From Bacteroidetes bacterium UBA5697 (GTDB lineage: Bacteria; Bacteroidota; Bacteroidia; B-17B0; Aurantibacillaceae): DNA of 54,202 bases. The notes below the pieces were generated by a model. The model made no database searches. It was not told the DNA's origin and saw only the letters and a list, made by a program, of their open reading frames with translations. The position numbers were made by a program, and so were the translations under genes. Every line of letters begins with the position of its first letter. Position 1 is the first letter of the stretch. The stretch spans positions 1 through 54,202 of the forward strand of contig DIHL01000028.1 in the NCBI GenBank assembly GCA_002420145.1, given 5' to 3'. This document shows positions 35,224 to 42,566 of the stretch, piece after piece.

Positions 35224-35685
35224 TTAGTTTAAGGATGGATTTTCACTTTCAATTCCTTTTTCATCTATCGTTAACAAACCTTTTCCAAATTTTTTAATAC
35301 GTTCGTTATAACGTTGCTTAACTCTCTCCGAAATTGGAATAGGATTTCCTTCTTCATCAATACGAACAAATTTAACATTGGTATGTGTTACTATTTCTTG
35401 CTCTCCAGTATATACATTGTGCTTTCTAACTTCCATATATAATTCTAAAGATGTTGATCCAAATTTTTGAACCTTACCATAAATCTTTAAAATATTTCCA
35501 ACTTTTACTGGCTTCTTAAAAACTAGTTCGTCAAATTTAATAGTTACCATACGAGGAGTATCACACAATTGAGCAGAATAGGATGCCGCCGCATCATCTA
35601 TTAAAGACATTAAAGTTCCTCCAAACATATTGTCGTGTACGCCAATATCAAATTTTTTGCAGATGTAGGTAGTTATAAGTTCCAT
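35224..35685 (-). CDS. Acyl-CoA thioesterase, hotdog fold
   Basis: This 153-aa protein shows the 4HBT hotdog signature: HDNMFGGTLMSLIDDAAASY (residues 17-36, with the HDN-MFGG loop and Asp that positions water) and a VKVGNILKIYGKV strand. No membrane segment. It probably hydrolyses a fatty or branched acyl-CoA. It is on the same strand as metZ but 88 bases downstream, so co-transcription is uncertain. Confidence 0.87.
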   Translation of the reverse strand: MELITTYICKKFDIGVHDNMFGGTLMSLIDDAAASYSAQLCDTPRMVTIKFDELVFKKPVKVGNILKIYGKVQKFGSTSLELYMEVRKHNVYTGEQEIVTHTNVKFVRIDEEGNPIPISERVKQRYNERIKKFGKGLLTIDEKGIESENPSLN

Positions 35686-35772
35686 TGTAATTAGATATGA
35701 ATTATTAACAATTAGTTACAGTCAAAATATAAAAATTAATTTATTTTAATAACGACAGTTCAATTTATAATC

Positions 35773-36948
35773 TTAGTTTTCCAGCGCTTGTAATAAATCT
35801 TTTAAAATATCATCTTTATTTTCTAGTCCTATCGATACTCTTATTAATCCTGGAGTGATTCCAACACTTAATCGCTCTGCTTCACTTAACTTACAATGTG
35901 TTGAAGAAGCAGGATGAGTGACAATACTTCTAGCATCCCCTAAGTTAGGGGATATTTTTATCATTTTTAATGAATCTAAAAACTTTTTTGCAGGCTCATA
36001 ACCACCTTTAAGCGTCGCTGTAATAATACCTCCACCAGCTTTCATTTGCTTTTTAGCAATAGCATGGTGAGGATGAGACTGTAAGAATGGATATGACACA
36101 TTTTCTAATTGTGAGTGCCCTTCTAACTCTTGAGCAACATACAAAGCATTATCACAATGTCTATCCATACGAAGAGCTAATGTTTCTATGCTCTTGCTTA
36201 ATACCCAAGCATTAAAAGGACTCATCGATGGGCCTGTTAATCTTCCAAACAAATAAATATCATGTATTAATTCTTTTTTACCAACCACTACTCCACCTAA
36301 TACTCGCCCTTGTCCATCCATATATTTAGTAGCCGAATGAATGACTAAATCAGCGCCAAACTTAATGGGCTGCTGCAAATATGGAGTAGCGAAACAATTA
36401 TCAACGATTAATAAAATATGATGTTTTTTAGCCAAAGATGCTACTAACTCTAAATCAATTAATTCGATTGCTGGATTAGTAGGTGTTTCTAAATAAATAA
36501 ATTTAGTTTCTGGCTTTATTAATTTTTCAATTTCAGCAACGTTATTAGTATTGAAATAAGAATGAGAAATATTCCATTTAGGAAAATACTTCGTGAAAAT
36601 AGCATGAGTTGCTCCAAATACCGAAGAACAAGACACAACATGGTCACCTGACTTTAAAAGTGCCATAAAGGTTGTGTAAATTGCTGCCATACCAGAAGCA
36701 GTAGCAAAACCTGCTTCAGCTCCCTCAAGCAAACATACTTTATTAATGAATTCGTTAGTATTTGGATTTACGTAACGAGAGTAAATAAAATCATCTGACT
36801 CTTCATTAAAAGCGGCGCGCATATCTTCTGCCGAATCAAATACAAAACTAGAGGTTAAAAATAAGGGAGCTGAATGCTCATTATAATCTGTTCTTTCTAA
36901 TTGAGCTCTAATAGCTTGCGTTTCAAATTGTTTATTATCTAAATTCAT
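35773..36948 (-). CDS. metZ: O-acyl-homoserine sulfhydrylase / Cys-Met PLP enzyme
   Basis: This 391-aa PLP enzyme of the Cys/Met metabolism family shows YSRYVNPNTNEFINKVCLLE (residues 57-76), SGMAAIYTTFMALL, IYLETPTNPAI and the cofactor lysine Lys208 in HSATKYMDG. The likely reaction is homocysteine synthesis from an O-acyl-homoserine and sulfide, fitting the nearby metX. A methionine gamma-lyase or cystathionine synthase is the alternative. I chose the ATG at 36948; a start at 36969 would lie within the palindromic repeat and add seven residues unlike the family. It follows OsmC after that repeat. Confidence 0.85.
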   Translation of the reverse strand: MNLDNKQFETQAIRAQLERTDYNEHSAPLFLTSSFVFDSAEDMRAAFNEESDDFIYSRYVNPNTNEFINKVCLLEGAEAGFATASGMAAIYTTFMALLKSGDHVVSCSSVFGATHAIFTKYFPKWNISHSYFNTNNVAEIEKLIKPETKFIYLETPTNPAIELIDLELVASLAKKHHILLIVDNCFATPYLQQPIKFGADLVIHSATKYMDGQGRVLGGVVVGKKELIHDIYLFGRLTGPSMSPFNAWVLSKSIETLALRMDRHCDNALYVAQELEGHSQLENVSYPFLQSHPHHAIAKKQMKAGGGIITATLKGGYEPAKKFLDSLKMIKISPNLGDARSIVTHPASSTHCKLSEAERLSVGITPGLIRVSIGLENKDDILKDLLQALEN

Positions 36949-36968
36949 ATATATCCATTTTTGTCTCA

Positions 36969-37085
36969 TCGAGTAGAAAATTCTGTCTCTTTGAATTTTC
37001 GTATCGAGATGTTTTTAGTTACTTTCATTCACTTCTCGATACAATTTTGCAAGAGACAGGCAAAATCACTCGAAGCGACATTCTT
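36969..37085. repeat. ~115-bp palindromic dispersed repeat, copy 2
   Basis: The left arm 36969-37009 (TCGAGTAG ... TATCGAGA) and right arm 37034-37073 (TCTCGATAC ... CACTCGA) are imperfect inverted repeats of about 40 bases. The unit is the reverse complement of copy 1 at 8568-8687. It lies inside the methionine gene cluster, between OsmC and metZ. Confidence 0.75.
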
Positions 37086-37090
37086 AATTT

Positions 37091-37510
37091 TTAATTTAAA
37101 GTTACCTTATAGGTAATTTGAGCTGTAGGCTCTAATGTTTTTGTAACCGAACAATATTTTTCCATTGATAATTTCACCGCTCTGTCAGCTTTTTCTTTAT
37201 CAATATTTCCTTTTAAAATAAAATTAATTTCAATTGTTTTAAATAAAGAGTAACCTTCAATACCAACAGGCTCTCTATCTCCATCTACTTCAATTTCAAA
37301 TGAATCAACCTCCTGTTTTTGTTTACGTAAAATAGAAACAATATCAATTGCACTACATCCACCAATAGCAGCTAACAATAATTGCATAGGACGCATACCT
37401 TTATTATGCCCTCCAATAGCTGTAGCACCATCAATTAAAACGGTATTACCATCTTCATTTGAAGCTTCAAAGTTAAAATCCGAATCTATTCTTTTTACAT
37501 TAATCCGCAT
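37091..37510 (-). CDS. OsmC family peroxiredoxin-like protein
   Basis: This 139-aa protein of the OsmC/Ohr family shows GGHNKGMRPMQLLLAAIGGC (residues 33-52) holding the first reactive cysteine, followed by SAIDIVSILRKQKQ, and a second cysteine in KYCSVTKTL (about residue 122). The pair fits a thiol peroxidase that reduces organic hydroperoxides. It is 29 bases downstream of the aldo/keto reductase and lies in the same minus-strand run as the methionine genes. Confidence 0.88.
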   Translation of the reverse strand: MRINVKRIDSDFNFEASNEDGNTVLIDGATAIGGHNKGMRPMQLLLAAIGGCSAIDIVSILRKQKQEVDSFEIEVDGDREPVGIEGYSLFKTIEINFILKGNIDKEKADRAVKLSMEKYCSVTKTLEPTAQITYKVTLN

Positions 37511-37539
37511 ACCTAGTTTTATCTCAAATATAGTTATTT

Positions 37540-38448
37540 TTAAAACTTTTGATGAAAGGTATTAACTGCCGAAAAATAAATTTCATACCAATCTTGCTTA
37601 TCCAAATTCACATCAACAGCCGTTGTAGCATTTTTAATACGTGTGATGCTATTTGTACCAACTATAGGTAAAGCCCCTAGTTTTAATAACCAAGCAATAG
37701 CAAGTTGTTCTTCATTAATTCCGTAGTTAGTTGCAATTCTCTTTAAAGTAGAACGAATATTGAACGTGGATTCATCATTTTTATCTTCTAATCGTCCACC
37801 TGCCAATGGCGACCAAGCTAAAGGACGACTATACTGCTGCTTAATAAAATCAATGGTGCCATCTGTAATAGATTTTACATTTAACAAATTAAGCTCTAAG
37901 TGATTTGTAATAATAGGAATGCTTAAACGCGATTGTAGTAATTGATGCTGATGTACTGTGAAATTAGCAACACCAACATGTTTTACAATTCCTCTTCTTA
38001 CTAAAGTAGTTAAAGCTGATGCCGTTTCATCGGCATCCATTAAAGGATCTGGATGATGAAGCAATAAAATATCAATGTAATCTGTTCCTAAATTTTGTAA
38101 AGAACGCTCCACACTTTTATTGATATGCTCGGGACTGCTATCGTAAAAACGAGTTCTATAATCTGGTCGTGATGAGTCAACAATATTGATTCCACATTTA
38201 GTAGATAAAACGATATCTTCTCTTTTGATTTTACTTTCTTTAATGGCTTTACCAAATAATGATTCTATCTGATAATTTCCATATATATCAGCATGATCAA
38301 AAGTTGTAATGCCTAAATCTAAACAAGCATGCAATTTGGCTTGCACTGTTTTATACGAAATCCCATCTGGGTCTTCTAAAGCCCTCCAAAAACTATAAAT
38401 TACTGGGGATACTTCAGGTCCATTTTCTCCTAAACTAATATTTTCCAT
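37540..38448 (-). CDS. Aldo/keto reductase
   Basis: This 302-aa TIM-barrel oxidoreductase has the catalytic tetrad Asp51, Tyr56 (FDHADIYGNYQ), Lys84 (STKCG) and His131 or His132 (LLLHHPDPL). The NADPH-binding LGALPIVGTNSITRIKNA lies near the C-terminus. It resembles the YdhF-like group. It follows homoserine dehydrogenase with one base between, in an operon for methionine synthesis, and its role there is unclear. Confidence 0.9.
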   Translation of the reverse strand: MENISLGENGPEVSPVIYSFWRALEDPDGISYKTVQAKLHACLDLGITTFDHADIYGNYQIESLFGKAIKESKIKREDIVLSTKCGINIVDSSRPDYRTRFYDSSPEHINKSVERSLQNLGTDYIDILLLHHPDPLMDADETASALTTLVRRGIVKHVGVANFTVHQHQLLQSRLSIPIITNHLELNLLNVKSITDGTIDFIKQQYSRPLAWSPLAGGRLEDKNDESTFNIRSTLKRIATNYGINEEQLAIAWLLKLGALPIVGTNSITRIKNATTAVDVNLDKQDWYEIYFSAVNTFHQKF

Positions 38449-38449
38449 A

Positions 38450-39700
38450 TTAATAATTAACTAATTCTTTTTTAAATACTGTTTTCTTCGATTCTTCTTT
38501 TGCTAAACTCACTTTTTCATCTACTAACGAAACAAATAAATTGTTTTTTAAAATATAATCACGATTAGCAATTAAATGAGTTAAATTGACTTTACCAACC
38601 ACATAATGATAATCCTTGCTCGTATATTTTTCAGATATCTCATCAAATACAATTTGTTTTAAATCGTCATTACTATTGTATCTGAAATATGCTTCAATAA
38701 CTACATCATTGGTAAATGTTGGAGCATGTTTTTGTGTGTATTTTTTAAACTCATATTTATAACCATGTGATAAGGCTGAAATGTCGGATAATACGGCTGC
38801 TCCTGTTGGATAACTTCCAGCGCCTCTTCCTTGTAAAAATTGCTCTCCAGAAAATTTACCTTCTACAATCACACCATTAAATTCATTATCTACATTGTAC
38901 AAATGATTATGTTCCTTAATAAAACGAGGAGCAACAAACACACTTACTTTATTATCTTCTAAACGTTGAATAATTGGCGTTAATTTAATTTTGTATCCTT
39001 TTTCTGAAGCATATTTAATATCATTATCATGTAATGTTGTAATGCCAATATTCAATACTTCATCTTGCTTGATAATTAAACCAAAAGCATGTAAAGCTAT
39101 AATGACTGCTTTAAACTTCGCGTCATAACCTTCTACATCATTTGTAGGATCCGACTCGGCAAAACCTTTATCTTGAGCTTGTTTTAAAGCATCTGCATAA
39201 GATAATTTTTCAGCGATAGTTTTAGTCAGAATATAATTGGTTGTACCGTTAAATATTCCTGATACTTTTTCTAATTCTTCGTTATCAAAATATTCTTCTA
39301 GAGAACGAATAATAGGAATACTTCCGCAAGCTGATGCTTCATATAATAAGGATACATTATTTTCTTGTTGTAAGCGATATAATTCTTCTAAATGAGTAGC
39401 CAATAACTTTTTATTAGCCGTTACTACATGTTTTCCTTTTTTTAATGCTTCACTTACAATATGAAATGCTTCTTCTGCATCATCTATTAATTCAACTACC
39501 ACGTCAATTTCAGGATTATTTAATATTTCCCATTTATCGTATGTAATTAACTCCGCTCCCACCGTGCGAGGTTTATTTTTATTTTTTACAGCTATTTTTG
39601 CTATGTCAGCCTTAAAGCCAGTACTATTATTTAACACATGATATAGACCTTGTCCCACGCATCCAAATCCAAATAATCCTATTTTTAATTTCTTGCTCAT
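38450..39700 (-). CDS. hom: Homoserine dehydrogenase
   Basis: This 416-aa enzyme reduces aspartate semialdehyde to homoserine. The nucleotide loop GFGCVGQG is at 11-18, with VVTANKKLLATH, LYEASACGSIPIIRSLEEY (the substrate-site strand) and the KAQDKGFAESDPTNDVEGYDA segment also present. The GRGAGSYPTGAAVLSD motif completes the family pattern. It has no aspartokinase domain and no clear C-terminal ACT domain. It is 11 bases after metX. Confidence 0.93.
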   Translation of the reverse strand: MSKKLKIGLFGFGCVGQGLYHVLNNSTGFKADIAKIAVKNKNKPRTVGAELITYDKWEILNNPEIDVVVELIDDAEEAFHIVSEALKKGKHVVTANKKLLATHLEELYRLQQENNVSLLYEASACGSIPIIRSLEEYFDNEELEKVSGIFNGTTNYILTKTIAEKLSYADALKQAQDKGFAESDPTNDVEGYDAKFKAVIIALHAFGLIIKQDEVLNIGITTLHDNDIKYASEKGYKIKLTPIIQRLEDNKVSVFVAPRFIKEHNHLYNVDNEFNGVIVEGKFSGEQFLQGRGAGSYPTGAAVLSDISALSHGYKYEFKKYTQKHAPTFTNDVVIEAYFRYNSNDDLKQIVFDEISEKYTSKDYHYVVGKVNLTHLIANRDYILKNNLFVSLVDEKVSLAKEESKKTVFKKELVNY

Positions 39701-39711
39701 AATTTCTATTT

Positions 39712-40761
39712 TTATATAGTTACTGTTTGTGTTTTTACGTTTTGTGTGTGATAAAATTCTTTAATATGCTCTGTCAATTGTTTGGTTTCAATCAAGAATC
39801 CATCGTGTCCATATAAAGAATCAATTTCTTTATATATTGATGTCTTAATTCCTTTTGCTAATAGTTGTTGCTCATTTACTGGAAATAAAACATCAGAGGT
39901 AACTGCGATTACTAAAGTTGGAATTTCAATATCATTTAAAACAGTTTCCACACTATAGGCTCTTTCTCGAGCTACATTATGCGAATCCATTGCTTCTGAT
40001 AGTCTTACGTACGAATAAGCATTAAAACGCTTTACTAATTTCTCTCCCTGATAACGTTGATACGACGAAGCAGCGTGATTATTGATATTATTGTTACCTG
40101 TATTTTTTTGAGTACTGTTATAGGTATGATAATTTCTGTAACTCAACAATGCTATACTACGAGCAGCTTGCAATCCTTTTTCACCTCCATTAGTTATATT
40201 TCCAAAATAAGTTCTATCTGCTTTAATAGCTAATCGTTGTGACTCATTAAAAGCAATTCCCCAAGGAGAGTGTTGAGCGTTAGTAGCAATTAAAATTAAA
40301 TTCTCTGTTACTTCTGGATTTTGCAAAACCCATTCTTGTGCTATTTGTCCACCTTGTGAGCCACCAATCAACGTATGAATCTTATCAATACCTAAATGAT
40401 TTTTTAGAACTTGAAGTGTATTAGCCATATCGCGAATAGTGATATGAGGGAAATAACTAAACCACGGTTCATTGGTATCTGGATTAATACTTAAAGGTCC
40501 TGTTGTTCCATAGCAAGAACCTAAGTTATTAGCACACACAATAAAATAATCTTGCGGATTAAATAAATCGTTTTCACCAAATAACCCGGACCACCAATCA
40601 AACACATCGCTATTAGCTGTTAAAGCATGTGATACCCATATCACATTACTCTTATCTGTGTTTAATTTACCGTATGTATGGTAAGCAATTTCTAATTGAG
40701 GTAAGGATAAACCACTCTCTAATTGAAATCTTTTTTTGTATATAAATGTCTTATGACTCAT
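39712..40761 (-). CDS. metX: Homoserine O-acetyltransferase
   Basis: This 349-aa alpha/beta hydrolase activates homoserine for methionine synthesis. The nucleophile is Ser135 in GGSQGGQIA; the oxyanion and substrate segments are HALTANSDVFDWW (45-57) and NNLGSCYGTTGP (78-89). The acid and His are in the VTSDVLFPVNEQQ region and GHDGFLIE near the C-terminus. Acetyl- or succinyl-specificity cannot be fixed by eye. It starts 21 bases after the small Thr-rich gene in the riboswitch-controlled cluster. Confidence 0.92.
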   Translation of the reverse strand: MSHKTFIYKKRFQLESGLSLPQLEIAYHTYGKLNTDKSNVIWVSHALTANSDVFDWWSGLFGENDLFNPQDYFIVCANNLGSCYGTTGPLSINPDTNEPWFSYFPHITIRDMANTLQVLKNHLGIDKIHTLIGGSQGGQIAQEWVLQNPEVTENLILIATNAQHSPWGIAFNESQRLAIKADRTYFGNITNGGEKGLQAARSIALLSYRNYHTYNSTQKNTGNNNINNHAASSYQRYQGEKLVKRFNAYSYVRLSEAMDSHNVARERAYSVETVLNDIEIPTLVIAVTSDVLFPVNEQQLLAKGIKTSIYKEIDSLYGHDGFLIETKQLTEHIKEFYHTQNVKTQTVTI

Positions 40762-40781
40762 AGTTTCTATAGTTCAATTAT

Positions 40782-41018
40782 TTAATTACTAAAAATAGAT
40801 TCTGAAAAAACTAAATGTTTGTTTTCTAATGATGTTAGAATATTAACATCGCTTACTAATCGTTTACTATGCTCTTGACTTGCATAAGGAAAAGACACTC
40901 CTCCTCTTTGAGAAAAACCATAAGCTGCTTGTAGTTTTAAAAAATGACGGTGACGAGATTCGCCAATTAAGTTAGTTGTAGTTTGTGTCGTTGTTTGAGT
41001 ATATTTATTTGAGTTCAT
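40782..41018 (-). CDS. 78-aa Thr-rich small protein of the met leader
   Basis: This open frame encodes 78 residues, starting MNSNKYTQTTTQTTTNLIG. Residues 7-15 hold seven threonines out of nine (codons ACT, ACA, ACG). A basic stretch SRHRHFLKLQAAYGFSQRGG follows. I do not recognise the family and see no signal peptide or membrane segment. It lies after the terminator-like hairpins of the leader and 21 bases before metX. A threonine-sensing leader peptide is possible, as is an unknown small protein. The homoserine branch feeds both Thr and Met. Confidence 0.5.
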   Translation of the reverse strand: MNSNKYTQTTTQTTTNLIGESRHRHFLKLQAAYGFSQRGGVSFPYASQEHSKRLVSDVNILTSLENKHLVFSESIFSN

Positions 41019-41044
41019 GATGTTTTATTTTTAATGATTTTTGA

Positions 41045-41116
41045 AATAAAAAAATTTAAGCTTGATGGTAGTCTTGAATAAAAGAATACATCAAAAGTGC
41101 CTTGGGATTGCCAAGG
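41045..41116 (-). terminator. Terminator/attenuator-like hairpins downstream of the mini-ORF
   Basis: On the minus strand, CCTTGG-CAATC-CCAAGG (41116-41100) is a perfect 6-bp stem. A second stem pairs TTGATG...CATCAA (41094-41062), with further inner pairing, and is followed within about ten bases by a U-rich run (41056-41047). They lie between the 41-codon frame (stop 41151) and the 78-codon frame (start 41018), where an attenuator would be expected. No competing antiterminator could be drawn with certainty. Confidence 0.45.
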
Positions 41117-41150
41117 TAAATTTTCCGAGAAGATTAAAACGAAAAATAGC

Positions 41151-41276
41151 CTAGCACATGTACCAACAGCACATACAACAAGCCATCATGAAAATGGTAA
41201 TGAATACCGAATTAACTACAGTTTTTGCATCTAGTTGAGCAACTCTTACTTTGTTTTTTGAATTTGTGTGTTTCAT
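41151..41276 (-). CDS. 41-aa Met/Cys-rich leader-like peptide
   Basis: The frame begins with ATG at 41276, 13 bases after the 3' side of the SAM riboswitch P1 stem, and stops at TAG 41151. It encodes a charged N-terminus (MKHTNSKNKVRVAQLD) and a hydrophobic end. The last 12 residues are MMACCMCCWYMC: four Met (30, 31, 35, 40) and five Cys (33, 34, 36, 37, 41). This is what a leader peptide that stalls on low Met- or Cys-tRNA would look like; a tiny Cys-rich membrane peptide is the alternative. It lies within a stretch of about 600 bases (41019-41624) that otherwise lacks genes. Confidence 0.55.
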   Translation of the reverse strand: MKHTNSKNKVRVAQLDAKTVVNSVFITIFMMACCMCCWYMC

Positions 41277-41288
41277 TTTCTTTTGTTT

Positions 41289-41420
41289 TTAATTTATTTT
41301 TCTCTGCTTTTCATCAGAGTAGGAGTTGGCACCTGTTTTCCAATCACGTTTCATCGCGACTTTTAGTTGGTTGCCAGTGGGTCAGTGAGCCTATTCTCTC
41401 GCCACTTCTTAATAAATTAA
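41289..41420 (-). ncRNA. SAM-I (S-box) riboswitch
   Basis: On the minus strand the P1 stem is TTAATTTATT (41420-41411) paired with AATAAATTAA (41298-41289). Between them are the conserved S-box segments: AAGAAGTGGCGAGAG, then GGCTCACTGACCCACTGGCAA and GGTGCCAACTCC, followed by a CTCTG/CAGAG hairpin. These match the SAM-I aptamer. SAM binding should lower expression of the leader peptide and the met cluster downstream. A promoter (41450-41481) and the mini-ORF flank it. Confidence 0.88.
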
Positions 41421-41449
41421 TACACACATGGGTGGGTAGTAATTCGAGA

Positions 41450-41481
41450 CAAATTTAAGCTATTATTTTTTACACTTCCAA
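41450..41481 (-). promoter_or_regulatory. Promoter of the SAM-riboswitch leader
   Basis: On the minus strand, TTG (41481-41479) and TAAATTTG (41457-41450) lie 21 bases apart, a full match to the Bacteroidota consensus. The predicted transcription start is about 20 bases before the riboswitch. Confidence 0.7.
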
Positions 41482-41624
41482 ATAATTTTGAAAATAATTT
41501 AAAAATCGTTGATTTTACAGGAATTTAAGCCTTCTTATGTTTCAAAAAAGCGAATACTACTTTTATTCTTTCCTATTCAAAATAAAAACCAAACTAATAT
41601 ATCTCTAAAATCTTACATTTACAC

Positions 41625-42518
41625 GTGCTTAAAAACGTTAGTAAACATCATTTTTTATTACACTTTATTGTGTTTATTTGGGGTTGGTCGCCTATACTTG
41701 GAAAAGGTATTAGTGCTGATGCTTTACAATTAGTATGGTTTAGAATTGCCATTACTATTTTTTTAATGGCTTTTTACTTAATTTACATCAAAGCCAATTT
41801 AAAAGTCTCACTAAAAAAACTATTACAACTCACAGGTATTGGTTTTATTATATGTATTCACTGGCTTTGCTTTTATGAGGCTATCAAAGTATCCAATGTA
41901 TCTGTGACCATGGCGGCATTTAGTACGGGCACTTTATTCACTGCTATTACAGAGCCTCTTATTTATAAACGCAAATTTATCTGGTATGAATTGATAATAG
42001 GCTTAATTATCATTTTTGCTATTGGGCTTATTTTTTCGGTAGAAGTTGAGTATGGTTTAGGGATTTTATTAGGAATTTTAGCCGCCTTTACAGCTTCGAT
42101 ATTTAGTGTGTTAAATGGCGTATTAATTCAAGATCAAAAACATCCTATCTCCTCCCCTGTTTTATCATTTATAGAATTAACTATGGCATTAGTTGGCTTA
42201 AGTATTTTCCTATTATTTAATGGAAGTTTTTCAAGTGAGTTTTTCGCCATTACCAATCAGGATATTTTATTAATAACCATTTTAGCTGGCGTATGTACGG
42301 TATATCCATTCATTGCTTCTGTTAATTTAATGAAGCATCTTTCTCCCTATACCATCAACTTAACTGTAAATTTAGAAGGAGTTTATGGGATAATATTAGC
42401 AGGTATTTTATTCCATGAAAACAAAGATTTATCTATCACTTTTTACGTAGGTTTTGGCATCATTTTATCAGTCATTTTTTTAAATGCTTTATTAAAACAA
42501 AAGTTTAACAAAGCATAG
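41625..42518 (+). CDS. EamA/DMT family transporter
   Basis: This 297-aa protein has ten hydrophobic helices in two EamA repeats. The opening LLHFIVFIWGWSPILGKGIS and IGFIICIHWLCFYEAIKVSN mark the first, and ILAGVCTVYPFIASVNLMK and NLEGVYGIILAGILFHENK the second. Members export amino acids or metabolites. I chose GTG at 41625 because no ATG precedes the first helix. The gene is divergent from the SAM leader and may share its intergenic region, but no regulation is visible. Confidence 0.85.
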   Translation: MLKNVSKHHFLLHFIVFIWGWSPILGKGISADALQLVWFRIAITIFLMAFYLIYIKANLKVSLKKLLQLTGIGFIICIHWLCFYEAIKVSNVSVTMAAFSTGTLFTAITEPLIYKRKFIWYELIIGLIIIFAIGLIFSVEVEYGLGILLGILAAFTASIFSVLNGVLIQDQKHPISSPVLSFIELTMALVGLSIFLLFNGSFSSEFFAITNQDILLITILAGVCTVYPFIASVNLMKHLSPYTINLTVNLEGVYGIILAGILFHENKDLSITFYVGFGIILSVIFLNALLKQKFNKA

Positions 42519-42566
42519 CCTATTTCAAACATAAAAACCTTACTTTAGCAACGCTAAAATTAAGAT

